29,620 bases of DNA from CAYRPN01 sp964426135 (GCA_964426135.1 CAYRPN010000068.1:1-29620); one strand, 5' to 3'. Numbered from the stretch's first letter, positions 8,031-16,824 are shown. A program made the numbers and translations. Notes: generated from the letters alone by a model not told the origin.

Positions 8031-8048
8031 TGCACAGGAGAGCCGACC

Positions 8049-8600
8049 GTGACTCAAGCACTGACATTGCTTACGGCGGAAGACTTCTTGAAGCTTCAGG
8101 ACGGGCAACTGTCGGAGCTTGTCCGGGGGAGGGTTGTACCTGTGAATATGCCGGTACCTCGTCATGGAGTGGTCTGTTCGAACATCTCCTACCTTCTGGC
8201 CAAGTATCTGGACGAGAACGACATTGGACGCGTCATGACCAACGACACCGGTGTCATTACCGAACGTGGCCCGGATACGGTCAGAGGCGTTGACGTCGCG
8301 TTCTTTTCCTATGACCGGCTTCCGCGAAATGCTCGCCTTGACCGATATCCGGAATCGGCGCCGGACCTCGCATTTGAAGTGTTGTCTCCAAGTGATCGTC
8401 CCGGCGAAGTGCAGACCAAAGTTGGTGAATATCTGCGGGCTGGGGCGACTCGCGTTTGCGTCGTTCACTGGCGTCGAAATGCAATCACCGTGTACTGGCC
8501 GGACGATGCCATTCAGACGTTCGAGGAATCGGATGTAATCGATCTGGGCGATGTTCTGCCTGGATTGCAATTGTCCGTGCGAGATGTGTACAAGTGGTAG
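8049..8600 (+). CDS. Uma2-family (DUF820) putative endonuclease
   Basis: The GTG at 8049 was chosen because AGGAGA lies 7-12 nt upstream and the protein (183 aa) then has full family length. Uma2 proteins have a restriction-endonuclease-like PD-(D/E)xK core: here GVDVAFFS near 78-85, APDLAFEVLSPSD near 107-119, and a following Lys (QTKVGEYL, near 126), matching the D - ExxSPS - K pattern. Uma2 genes are numerous in cyanobacteria and planctomycetes, and their target and role are unknown. It sits in an 18-nt/19-nt spaced slot between the PSD1 and DUF1501 genes, so it is probably co-transcribed. The family call is strong; enzymatic activity is inference. Confidence 0.88.
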   Translation: MTQALTLLTAEDFLKLQDGQLSELVRGRVVPVNMPVPRHGVVCSNISYLLAKYLDENDIGRVMTNDTGVITERGPDTVRGVDVAFFSYDRLPRNARLDRYPESAPDLAFEVLSPSDRPGEVQTKVGEYLRAGATRVCVVHWRRNAITVYWPDDAIQTFEESDVIDLGDVLPGLQLSVRDVYKW

Positions 8601-8619
8601 CAGCGAATCAAGGAACCCA

Positions 8620-10122
8620 ATGAGCCCTCAAGTTCAAAGTCTCCCCGCCCGCGATCTCCTGAACCGCCGCGGCTTCCTCGCCCACACCGGCACCGCCATG
8701 GGCGGCATGGCGCTGGCGAATCTGCTGCTGCGCGACGGCCTGCTTGCCTCTTCGCGAGCCGAGGATGCGCCGGACAAGTCGCCCATCCGCCCGATCATCC
8801 GCGCCGACGCTCCGCATGCCGCCCGGCAGCCGCACTACAAGGCCAAGGCGAAACAAGTCATCATGATCTTCAGCAGCGGCGCGTGCTCGCACGTGGACAC
8901 CTTCGATTACAAGCCGGAGCTGATCAAGCGCGACGGCCAGCCCATGCCGGGCAACGACAAGCTCATCACCTTCCAGGGCGAACAGGGCAACCTCACCCGC
9001 AGCCCCTATGCGTTCAAGCCGCGCGGCCAGTGCGGCAAGCAGATTTCCGATCTGCTGCCCACCCTGGCGGAGATGGCCGATGACATGTGCTTCATCCATT
9101 CGATGACCACGAAGACAAACACGCACGGCCCCGGCGAGAACGCCATGTCCACCGGCTTCGTGCTCGACGGTTTCCCTTCGATGGGTGCCTGGGCCACGTA
9201 TGCCCTGGGCAGCGAGAACGACAACCTCCCCGCGTACGTCGCCATCCCCGATCCGCGCGGCGTGCCCCAGGCATCGACGCGCAACTGGGGCAACGGATTC
9301 CTGCCCGCCGTGTTCCAGGGCACGCCGCTGAATACCAGCCAGCCCGTACGCAATCTTGCACGACCTGCCGGCATCACCGCGGCGGAGGACGAAGAAACGC
9401 GCGGCTTCCTCGATGACCTGAACAAGCGACACCTCAAGCAGTTCCCCGGCGACACCGAGCTGGCTGCCCGCATCGCCAGCTATGAACTCGCCGCGAAAAT
9501 GCAGCTCAGCGTGCCGCGGGTCAGCGATCTGACCACCGAGAGCAAGGCGACGATCGAAGCCTACGGCGCGGATTCAAAGGACCCCGTCCGCGCCGGTTTC
9601 GCACGCAACTGCATCCTCGGCCGCCGGCTCATCGAGCAGGGCGTGCGCTTCGTGCAGATCTTCAACGGCGCTTACGCCATGGGCGAAGGCGTGGGCAACT
9701 GGGACGGCCACAAGACGCTCAAGCAGCAGTACGACGTGCATGGCCCGATCCTGGACAAGCCGGCCGCCGCGCTCCTTCGCGACATGAAGCAGCGCGGCCT
9801 GCTGGAGAACACGCTCTTTGTCTGGTGCACCGAGTTCGGCCGCATGCCCACGTTCCAGAAGGGCGCCAGCGGGCGCGACCACAACCCCAGCGGCTTCACC
9901 ACCTGGCTCGCCGGCGCGGGCGTCAAGGCGCCCTTCACCTACGGCGCGACGGACGACTTCGGCTACAAGGCCGCAGTGAATGTCACCACCGTCCACGACT
10001 TCCACGCCACCATCCTGCACCTGATGGGCCTGAATCACGAGCGGCTGACGTACTACCACAACGGCCTGGAACGCCGGCTCACCGATGTGCATGGGCATGT
10101 GATCAAGGACATTCTCGTGTGA
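8620..10122 (+). CDS. DUF1501 protein with Tat signal
   Basis: The ATG at 8620 follows AAGGA by 5 nt and gives 500 aa. The N-terminus has a twin-arginine motif (LNRRGFL, Arg16-Arg17) and a hydrophobic stretch, consistent with export of a folded protein. The body matches DUF1501, a family in the alkaline-phosphatase/sulfatase-like superfamily: VIMIFSSGACSHVDTFDYKP, then HGPGENAMSTGF, VQIFNGAY..GNWDGH, CTEFGRMPTF, GRDHNPSGFTTW and a C-terminal DFHATILHLMGL. Family members are partners of PSD1 proteins in planctomycetes and have no proven substrate. It is the third gene of the PSD1 - Uma2 - DUF1501 cluster. The conserved Asp/His residues suggest a metal site, which is inference. Confidence 0.92.
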   Translation: MSPQVQSLPARDLLNRRGFLAHTGTAMGGMALANLLLRDGLLASSRAEDAPDKSPIRPIIRADAPHAARQPHYKAKAKQVIMIFSSGACSHVDTFDYKPELIKRDGQPMPGNDKLITFQGEQGNLTRSPYAFKPRGQCGKQISDLLPTLAEMADDMCFIHSMTTKTNTHGPGENAMSTGFVLDGFPSMGAWATYALGSENDNLPAYVAIPDPRGVPQASTRNWGNGFLPAVFQGTPLNTSQPVRNLARPAGITAAEDEETRGFLDDLNKRHLKQFPGDTELAARIASYELAAKMQLSVPRVSDLTTESKATIEAYGADSKDPVRAGFARNCILGRRLIEQGVRFVQIFNGAYAMGEGVGNWDGHKTLKQQYDVHGPILDKPAAALLRDMKQRGLLENTLFVWCTEFGRMPTFQKGASGRDHNPSGFTTWLAGAGVKAPFTYGATDDFGYKAAVNVTTVHDFHATILHLMGLNHERLTYYHNGLERRLTDVHGHVIKDILV

Positions 10123-10224
10123 GCGGTTGTCGTGGCGACAAGAGCGACGTTCAAACAGACTTTTAGTACAGGGCGCGAGTCAGTCGGGGCAATCCAAGAA
10201 TCAAGCAGCACATCTCCAATCCGG

Positions 10225-11280
10225 ATGATCACGATGTTGCCATCGGAGTTCGATTTATTGCGGGACAAGTTACGGTGTGCGGCCCAGAGCTACGACGCCG
10301 ATCGAATGCTTCAGTACGTTGAGACGCTTCTTGCCCGACGGCCACCCGCATTTGTCGTGGAACATGGGCAACTGCTGCGACTCTATGCGAACTGGTATGC
10401 GCAAGTGTACGCTGCAATAGGCAGCTCGATCTACATTTGGTGGACAGAGTCGCTCGTGGAGCGAGCACCTTTGCTAAAAGCTGTGCTACCCGCGGAGATT
10501 GCGGAGTACGAACGGCGCGAACTCGCCGCAATAAGAGAACGAGAAGAGTCGCTACGATCACAATGTGCAACACTGCACGCGGCTCGCATGGCGGCTCACC
10601 GGCAGGAGCGGTTAGCGCGGGGCCTGTCGCCCCAGGCCGGAAGCGGTGCATCGGAACCGGCGATCAACCTGGTGGCGACACACGATCTTGAAAGTGGTGA
10701 ACTGCCAATCGGGGCCTCGCGCTTTGGCGGGCTACCCGATCTGCCCTCGGATGTGACTTGGCCTGAACAGCACGGGAAGAAACTGCTTTTTCTCGCACAG
10801 ATCGACTTGGCAAGTGTCACAAGTTCAGCCACCAGCGTGCTGCCTCCTGACGGCTGGCTGTATGTTTTCAGTTTGCTCGACGACGCTCACATGCCCATTC
10901 CAACGCGTGTTTTCGTGTGGCGCGGGCCGTCCGCCAGGCTGCAACGGGCACGGATGCCACTGCCCGAGGAGATGTCGTGCGATTGGGCGAACATCACCAT
11001 GTACGATCTGGTTCCGCTGACCGTAAAGCAAAAAGGTGACGCCACCGACGATCGCGATGGCTGGCTATTCGGCGAAATGGACGAGTGGACTAGCCAAAAC
11101 CCCGGCGAGACAGCTGACGCACTATTCGCTGAAGGCAACGACTGGATCAATCTACTCGCCATCACGTCGGTTGGTTCGATGCAATGGAGTGACTGTGGCC
11201 ACCTCTATCTGATCATTCGTCGCAGTGACCTGTTGCGTGGAGAGTTTTCGGGAGTATTGACGACCATTGAGTCGTCTTGA
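10225..11280 (+). CDS. YwqG/DUF1963 family protein
   Basis: The C-terminal two-thirds carries the YwqG/DUF1963 hallmarks: SRFGGLPDLP, a Trp-Pro after DVT, and LLFLAQIDLA, ending with a WSDCGHLYLIIRRSDL block. YwqG proteins are cytoplasmic and have no known reaction. The first 130 residues are helical and charged and not recognised. Start choice is uncertain: the longest frame begins with GTG at 10132, but ATG at 10225 or 10234 seems more likely because family similarity and codon pattern are weak before that point; 10225 gives 351 aa. Base composition is somewhat lower in GC than the flanking PSD1/DUF1501 genes. It is convergent with the next minus-strand gene, 38 nt away. Confidence 0.75.
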   Translation: MITMLPSEFDLLRDKLRCAAQSYDADRMLQYVETLLARRPPAFVVEHGQLLRLYANWYAQVYAAIGSSIYIWWTESLVERAPLLKAVLPAEIAEYERRELAAIREREESLRSQCATLHAARMAAHRQERLARGLSPQAGSGASEPAINLVATHDLESGELPIGASRFGGLPDLPSDVTWPEQHGKKLLFLAQIDLASVTSSATSVLPPDGWLYVFSLLDDAHMPIPTRVFVWRGPSARLQRARMPLPEEMSCDWANITMYDLVPLTVKQKGDATDDRDGWLFGEMDEWTSQNPGETADALFAEGNDWINLLAITSVGSMQWSDCGHLYLIIRRSDLLRGEFSGVLTTIESS

Positions 11281-11318
11281 TCGCACGGCGAGAGTGCGTT
11301 CTCAACGCGGAGCAATGC

Positions 11319-12815
11319 TCACGCCAGCACTTCCTTCAATACATGCCCATGCACATCCGTCAGCCGGCGATCGATGCCGTTGTGGCGGACGCTGAGCTTC
11401 TCGTGATCGATGCCCATCAGGTGCAGCACGGTGGCGTGCAGGTCGTAGCAGTACGTGGGCGTGAGCGATTTCCACGCCCACTCATCGCTCTGACCGTGCG
11501 CCACGCCGGGCTTGAGTCCGCCGCCGGCCAGCCAGGTGACGAACGTGCCGCCGTTGTGATCGCGGCCGGCGCTGCCCTGGCTGAACGGCATCCGGCCGAA
11601 CTCCGTGGTCCAGATCACCAGCGTGTCGTCCCACAGCCCGCGCGATTTGAGATCATCCAATAGCGCCGCAATCGGCTGATCCGTTTCCAGGGCGCGGGGC
11701 GGAAGCTCGGCGGCGATGTTGCCGTGGTTGTCCCAGTTGCCCGTCGGCCCGCCCGCGCCGCTCCAGACCTGCACGAAGCGCACGCCGCGCTCGACCATGC
11801 GGCGGGCGAGCAGGCAGCGTTTGCCGAAGTCGTCGGTGTGCTTCTCGCCGACGCCGTAGAGTTTCCGCGTCGCGTCGGTCTCTTTGGAGAGATCGAAAAG
11901 CTCCGGCACGGAGAGCTGCATCTTCGCCGCCAGTTCGTAGGACGCGATGCGGGCGTCGAGGCGAGTATCGCCGGGATTCGCCGACAGATGCGCGCGATTC
12001 AGTTTCGCCAGCAGGTCGCGGCCTTCGCTCTCGCTTTCCTTCGTGATGAACTTCGCCTCCGCCGGCGGAAGCAGATCGTTGATCGGTTGTGAACCGGGGG
12101 CCGCGTTCGTCTTGATGATCGTGCCGGTGTACTGCACGGGCAGGAAGCCGCTGGTGAAGTTGCCCTGATTGTTGTACGGCAGGCCGCGCGGATCGGGCAT
12201 GACGACGAAGGCGGGCAGCTCGTCGCGAATCGTGCCCAGCGCGTAGCTGATCCACGCGCCCATGCACGGGAAGCCCGGCAACGTGAAGCCGGTGTTCATC
12301 ATGTACGACGCCAGCCCGTGCACATTGGACTTGCTGACCATCGACATGAGGAAGGTCATGTCGTCGACCTTCTTGGCGAGGTGCGGAAACACGCTGGAAA
12401 CCCAGCGTCCGCTCTGGCCGTGTTGCTTGAACTCGAAGGGGCATTTCAAAACCTTGAACCCGGGCGATCCGGTGACGGACTCGACGAGTTGTCCCGCGCC
12501 GGGATCGAACTTCTGGCCATGCAGTTTCTCCAGCGCGGGCTTGGGATCGAAGAGGTCCATCGGGCTGGCGCCGCCGTTCATGAAGAGCTGGATGACGCGC
12601 TTGATTTTCGCCTTGTGATGGATGCCGCCGTTGAGTTCGCCGCGCGGAGCGAGACGCGTTGCGGCGTTGCTTGCGTCCGCGGCGTGCAAACGTTCGCCGC
12701 CCAGCATGGCGCTGAGCGCCAATCCACCGAAGCCGCCGCCGGCGGTGAAGAGAAAATCGCGGCGGTTCGATTGGCCGAGGGCGCGCATGCTGCTTTGACT
12801 CTGCGATGGAATCAT
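11319..12815 (-). CDS. DUF1501 protein with Tat signal (second copy)
   Basis: The start at 12815 gives 498 aa with a twin-arginine region (NRRDFLF, Arg18-Arg19) and a hydrophobic stretch. A longer frame to 13100 reads through an intergenic inverted repeat and was rejected. GGATGA lies just upstream as a possible ribosome site. DUF1501 landmarks are present: VIQLFMNGGASPMDLFDPKP, HGLASYMMNTGF, VQVWSGAGG..GNWDNHG, WTTEFGRMPF, GRDHNGGTFVTW and DLHATVLHLMGI. It is a diverged paralogue of the DUF1501 at 8620-10122. It lies downstream of a PSD1 gene on the same strand, across a 376-bp gap filled by a palindromic element. The biochemical role is unknown. Confidence 0.92.
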   Translation of the reverse strand: MIPSQSQSSMRALGQSNRRDFLFTAGGGFGGLALSAMLGGERLHAADASNAATRLAPRGELNGGIHHKAKIKRVIQLFMNGGASPMDLFDPKPALEKLHGQKFDPGAGQLVESVTGSPGFKVLKCPFEFKQHGQSGRWVSSVFPHLAKKVDDMTFLMSMVSKSNVHGLASYMMNTGFTLPGFPCMGAWISYALGTIRDELPAFVVMPDPRGLPYNNQGNFTSGFLPVQYTGTIIKTNAAPGSQPINDLLPPAEAKFITKESESEGRDLLAKLNRAHLSANPGDTRLDARIASYELAAKMQLSVPELFDLSKETDATRKLYGVGEKHTDDFGKRCLLARRMVERGVRFVQVWSGAGGPTGNWDNHGNIAAELPPRALETDQPIAALLDDLKSRGLWDDTLVIWTTEFGRMPFSQGSAGRDHNGGTFVTWLAGGGLKPGVAHGQSDEWAWKSLTPTYCYDLHATVLHLMGIDHEKLSVRHNGIDRRLTDVHGHVLKEVLA

Positions 12816-12843
12816 GGCGTCATCCAAGAACGATCTTCGTTTA

Positions 12844-13035
12844 TTGATGGTCACTTTAGTAAAAGCCGCCAAACGCGAGTCTCGTACTCCCCTCCCTCTT
12901 AGGGAGGGGCAGGGGGAGGGTCGGGCAAACAGCCTGATTGGAGCCACAATCATGCAGTTCGCCCGACCCTCCCCTAACCCCTCCCTAAGAGGGAGGGGAA
13001 TCGAGCTGCGGCCTTTTCTAGAGTGACCGTCAATA
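12844..13035. mobile_element. 190-bp palindromic (MITE-like) element
   Basis: The outer arms ATTGATGGTCACTTTAG (from 12844) and its near inverse (ending 13035) enclose inner CCCCTCCCTCTTAGGGAGGGG-type palindromes (12889-12928 and 12962-13001). The arms total about 75-85 nt with a roughly 33-nt centre. There is no coding capacity. It separates the second PSD1 gene from its DUF1501 partner. Nothing gene-like was seen in the rest of 12816-13191. Confidence 0.65.
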
Positions 13036-13135
13036 GCCGCGGAGCAGGAGGCCGCCGACGCTCCGCGCGGGCATGCGAGCGTCCACGACGCGTGAAACAA
13101 ACCCTGGCCGGCGAGGGCCGATTCCTTGCATCCGC

Positions 13136-13160
13136 GCGGGGCAAGGCCCCGCGGCTAAAC
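13136..13160 (-). repeat. TTTAGC-headed hairpin
   Basis: Read on the minus strand: TTTAGCC, then a GCGGGGC / CTT / GCCCCGC stem-loop. It is a member of the dispersed hairpin family and lies about 30 nt past the stop of the PSD1 gene, where it could end or protect the transcript. Confidence 0.7.
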
Positions 13161-13191
13161 GTCGGGCCGGGAAACGTCGGGCCGTGAAACG

Positions 13192-16100
13192 TCAGTTCAA
13201 AAACAAGAACTCGTTGCTGTTGATCAGCACGCGCACCGCGTTGGCGAGGCCGTGCTTGTTCGCGTAGGCGGTGACGGCGGCGAGTTCGTCCTTGTTCGCA
13301 ACCCGTCCGAGGGCCAACGCGTAAACGCGTTGCACCTGCCGTTCCAGATCGCTCCCTCCACCCTCTTCCCTTTTCGCTCCCCCCTCCCCCGCCACCCGCG
13401 CCGCGATGTGCTCGCACTGGCGCACCATGAACCGGTTGTTGAGCATTTCCAACGCCTGCTGCGCCGTGACCGACACGCTGCGCTTCGGCGAAAGCTGCGA
13501 CAGGTCGGGGCAGTCCAGCGCATCCATCAGCGGATCAGGCAACGTGCGGAACACGAACCGGTACACGCTGCGGCGGAACTGGTTCGGGTGATCCACATCA
13601 AACCCCGCGTAATCCACCACCGGCGTCACGTGAACGCCCGGCCTCTCGATGAACTGCTTCACGCTCGGCCCGTACATCGTCAGGTCGAGCTTGCCGCTGA
13701 TCGCCAGCATCGCGTCGCGCGTCTGCTCCGCATCGAGCCGCAGCCGATTCATCCGCCAGAGCAGGCGATTGTCAGCGTCGATGGCTGCGAACTTCTCGTC
13801 GTGCCGGGTCGATTGCATGTACGCGCTGCTGGTGACGATGAGCCTGTGCAGCTTCTTCAGCGAACCCTGATAGTCGTCGCGGAAGGTGACCGCCAGATAA
13901 TCGAGCAACTGCGGATGCGTCGGCGTTCCGCCCATCCGGCCCAGGTCGTTCGGCGAATCCACGATGCCGCGCCCGAAGTGATAGTGCCAGACGCGATTCA
14001 CGATGGAGCGCCAGGTGAGCACGTTGTCGCGGTGGCTGATCCATGTGGCCAGCGCCGCGCGGCGTTCGCCTTCGTGCTCGACGTTCGCCAGCTTGAAGCG
14101 CGGCTCCGGCCCGGTGACGCACGACATGCTGCCGGGCGACGCGGGGCCGATGGGCTGATGAATGTCGCCCCGGCGGAGCACGAACACCTCGCGCGGTTTG
14201 CCGGCGGGCTTGAAATTGCCGTCCACGGGAAACGTCGCGGCGGCGGCGTAGACGAACTGCGGAGCGGGCAGCGCGGCGAGCTGCGAATCGTTCCGCGATC
14301 GAAGCACGTGCAGCGCCAGCGAGCGCTTCTGCTCCACGCTGCGCTTTTCCGGCGCCGTCGCCAGAATTGCGGCGATCGCGCCAGGAATCGAAGCAGCCTG
14401 CGCGGGCTTTGGCGCGCTGGTCACGCTGAGGCGAGGCCGGCCGATAAGGTGGCCGCCGCCGTGAAGCTGGTCGAGCGTGAAGATCAGCGTGATCTCTTCG
14501 CCTTGCGCATTCGTCGGTTTTTCAAGGTCGAAAATCGCATGATGCGACTGGCCCACCTTCGGATAAATCCCCCACGCGGTTTCAGCTTTGCCGTCGATGG
14601 CCCGCGCCACGCCCCAGCCTTCCTGGTTCCAGTCGGCGACGGCGGAGCGGAGGGGGAGGGATTTGGGATTTCGGATTTCGGATTTCGGATTTGGAGAGGT
14701 GGAGTGCGGATTGTTGTCTTGTCCCTTCGTCCCTTCGTCCCTTTGTCCCTTCGTCCCTTCCGCCGAGCCCTCTTGCACTCGGAACTCCGACAAATGCAGG
14801 TTCCCGTTGTCCTGCCGGCCGGGGCCCTTGTGGGGCAGGCTTTCATCCGACAGCACTTCGAGGCGGATGCCGGTGATGCTCTTGAGCTTCGTCGTCGCGG
14901 TGATGGTGTACGTGTCCTTCTCCGGTCGCGTGCCGCCGGAGAGGATGGAGCCGTCGGATTGCTTCGTCAGCGTCGCGCCGCCGGCCGAGGTGAACGCGCT
15001 GGGATCGAGCACGTGCCAGGTCACCGCTGCGCTGGCGACGGTCTTTTCCCACTCGGCCACCGTCGCGAGATTCGCGGCACTGAACAGTTCCTCATTCGCC
15101 ACGTTGCCGGCGAGCTTGGCTTTCTCCTTCACCAGTTCGCTTCGCCGCGAGCTCGCCTTCGCATCCGGCTCGAATGATCGATTCGCCCGATCCACGCCTG
15201 CGAACACCGCCTGCAGCGCGTAGTAATCCTCCAGCGAGATCGGATCGAACTTGTGGTGATGGCAGCGGGCACAGTGAATCGTCACGCTGTTGAACGAGCT
15301 GATCGTGGTGGCGATCATGTCGTCGCGGTCGAGGTATTGGGCGATTTTCTTGTCGACCGTGCCATCCTGAATGCCCATCTGCGAGCTTTCATCCCACGGC
15401 CCAGCCGCGATCATGCCCAGCGCCGCGGTCGCCCAGGGATCGTCGGGATGGAGCACATCGCCGGCGACCTGGTCTTCGATGAAGCGGGTGTAAGGCTTGT
15501 CGTCATTGAACGCGCGGATCAAATAATCTCGATAGGGCCAGGCGGCGGGCCGGGGGCGATCCTGATCGTGGCCATGCGTCTCGGCGAAGTGGACGACATC
15601 CATCCAGTGCCGGGCCCAGCGCTCCCCGTAGCGCGGGGAGGCGAGGAGTTTGTCGACGAGAGCTTCGTATGCTTTCACCCCTTGATGCTGTGAGTGGGTG
15701 AGTGGGTGAGTGGGTGAGTGGGTGTCAGATTCAGAGGCACGGGATTCCTCCGTACGTTTCACCCCCTCACCCTGCCACCCCCTCACCCCCTCATGCTGCG
15801 AGCGGGTGTGGGGGTGAGTGGGTGAGTGGGTGAACTTCGCAGCAAAATCCTCCACCTCCTCCGCCGTCGGCGGCAGGCCGATGAGATCGAAGTAGACCCG
15901 GCGGATCAGAGCTCGCGGGTCGGCCGGTGGCGCGGGGGCCATCCCCTGCTCTTCCAGTTTCGCGAGGATGAAGGCATCGATCGGCGTGCGCACCCATGCC
16001 TGATTTTTCACCTGCGGAATCGCCGGCTTGGTCAGCGGCTTGAGCGACCAGTGCTTCGGCCGATCGCTCGTCGCATCCACACTCGCCTCCGCAGGCCAGG

Positions 16101-16521
16101 GCGCGCCCTGCTCGATCCACGCGCGGAGGATGCCGATCTCATCGGCGCCCAGTCCCTTGCCCTTGGGCGGCATTTTCATCTCGTCGTCGAGACCGGCGAC
16201 GTAGCGAAGCAGTTTGCTTTCGCTGCTTTTGCCCGGCACGATCGCGCCGCCGAACGATCCGCCGGTGAGCGCGGACTTCTTCTGGTCGAGGCGATAATCG
16301 CTTTTCTGTTTCTCAACGCCATGACACGCGACGCAGTGCTTCGCGAAGATCGGCTGCACGTCGGCGATGAAATCGATCTTGCGGGCCGCGGCGGGCGGGA
16401 GTTTGGAGATGTCAGCAGGTTCGGCGGCCAAGGCGGCGGCCAGCAGCACGAGGCAGAGAATCGCGCACGGGGTTCCCCATCGCGGGCGCTGTGCCGTGGT
16501 TTTCGACTGTCGCGAATCCAT
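13192..16521 (-). CDS. PSD1-type cytochrome protein (second copy)
   Basis: The start at 16521 gives a 1109-aa protein with an N-terminal hydrophobic export signal (about residues 15-33, ALAA). The longer frame to 16719 crosses a tandem repeat and was rejected. Domains: PSCyt1 with CVACH at 63-67, DUF1549 with SPRYGERWARHWMD and the second heme-like motif CARCH followed by HHKFDP, a discoidin/LamG-like middle part (NLHLSEFRV, then AIDGKAETAWG), and DUF1553 with SIVNRVWHYHFG and NRLLWRMNRLRLDAE. Two low-complexity insertions come from dispersed DNA repeats: residues about 230-283 at the same DUF1549 loop as in the other PSD1, and about 588-622 in the discoidin-like part. It is paired with the downstream DUF1501 gene. 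The role is unknown. Confidence 0.92.
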   Translation of the reverse strand: MDSRQSKTTAQRPRWGTPCAILCLVLLAAALAAEPADISKLPPAAARKIDFIADVQPIFAKHCVACHGVEKQKSDYRLDQKKSALTGGSFGGAIVPGKSSESKLLRYVAGLDDEMKMPPKGKGLGADEIGILRAWIEQGAPWPAEASVDATSDRPKHWSLKPLTKPAIPQVKNQAWVRTPIDAFILAKLEEQGMAPAPPADPRALIRRVYFDLIGLPPTAEEVEDFAAKFTHSPTHPHTRSQHEGVRGWQGEGVKRTEESRASESDTHSPTHPLTHSQHQGVKAYEALVDKLLASPRYGERWARHWMDVVHFAETHGHDQDRPRPAAWPYRDYLIRAFNDDKPYTRFIEDQVAGDVLHPDDPWATAALGMIAAGPWDESSQMGIQDGTVDKKIAQYLDRDDMIATTISSFNSVTIHCARCHHHKFDPISLEDYYALQAVFAGVDRANRSFEPDAKASSRRSELVKEKAKLAGNVANEELFSAANLATVAEWEKTVASAAVTWHVLDPSAFTSAGGATLTKQSDGSILSGGTRPEKDTYTITATTKLKSITGIRLEVLSDESLPHKGPGRQDNGNLHLSEFRVQEGSAEGTKGQRDEGTKGQDNNPHSTSPNPKSEIRNPKSLPLRSAVADWNQEGWGVARAIDGKAETAWGIYPKVGQSHHAIFDLEKPTNAQGEEITLIFTLDQLHGGGHLIGRPRLSVTSAPKPAQAASIPGAIAAILATAPEKRSVEQKRSLALHVLRSRNDSQLAALPAPQFVYAAAATFPVDGNFKPAGKPREVFVLRRGDIHQPIGPASPGSMSCVTGPEPRFKLANVEHEGERRAALATWISHRDNVLTWRSIVNRVWHYHFGRGIVDSPNDLGRMGGTPTHPQLLDYLAVTFRDDYQGSLKKLHRLIVTSSAYMQSTRHDEKFAAIDADNRLLWRMNRLRLDAEQTRDAMLAISGKLDLTMYGPSVKQFIERPGVHVTPVVDYAGFDVDHPNQFRRSVYRFVFRTLPDPLMDALDCPDLSQLSPKRSVSVTAQQALEMLNNRFMVRQCEHIAARVAGEGGAKREEGGGSDLERQVQRVYALALGRVANKDELAAVTAYANKHGLANAVRVLINSNEFLFLN
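14658..14761. repeat. Composite ATTTCGG / TTCGTCCC repeat within a CDS
   Basis: ATTTCGGATTTCGG units (14658-14692), a linker containing GCGGATTGTTGTCTTG, and TTCGTCCC units (14719-14761). This is the same composite as at 7348-7468 and in the same sense relative to the gene, translated as GTKGQ-type and NPKS-type repeats. Confidence 0.85.
15673..15834. repeat. Double GGGTGAG hairpin repeat within a CDS
   Basis: Two inverted-repeat units of GGGTGAG/CTCACCC octamers interrupt the second PSD1 gene in frame between EDFAAKF and KAYEALVDKLLASP. This is the same structural position as the insertion at 5655-5731 in the other paralogue, but about twice as long. Confidence 0.85.
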
Positions 16522-16660
16522 GCGAAACGTTCCGTGGCCGCCGGGATCAATCGCCGTGTAATCAGTGTAGCGTCGAGGGTGCGGGAACCAGCGCCTCCGC
16601 CGTTGGCCCCCAGGACTTTTCAATTCTCCAATCTTGGAGAAGTTGCGGATCACCGGGTTC

Positions 16661-16765
16661 AACACGAAGGACACGAAGTCACGAAGAACACGAAGAATGA
16701 CTTGGAGAATCAAGCGCATTCAAGTTCCTTTTCGTGTCCTTCGTGTCTTCGTGTCCTTTGTGGTT
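16661..16765. repeat. CACGAAGGA inverted simple-repeat
   Basis: CACGAAGGA/CACGAAG units (16661-16696) are followed by inverse TTCGTGTCC units (16727-16765), making a long stem-loop between divergent genes. It is non-coding. Confidence 0.8.
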
Positions 16766-16824
16766 TCTGGAGTCGCACCCAGTTTCGCGAGAACTGAAAA
16801 GCCCAGGGCACTGGCCGCCGGCCG

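Noticed and set aside
12816..13100. N-terminal extension of the second DUF1501 protein
   Set aside because: It reads through a palindromic element; the Tat signal begins after 12815.
13252..15177. 641-aa open frame opposite the second PSD1 gene
   Set aside because: It is an antisense shadow of a well-supported gene, rich in Arg/Ala/Gly with no domain; typical of high-GC DNA.
16522..16719. N-terminal extension of the second PSD1 protein
   Set aside because: It enters the CACGAAGGA repeat and lacks a signal sequence; the start at 16521 precedes the hydrophobic export signal.
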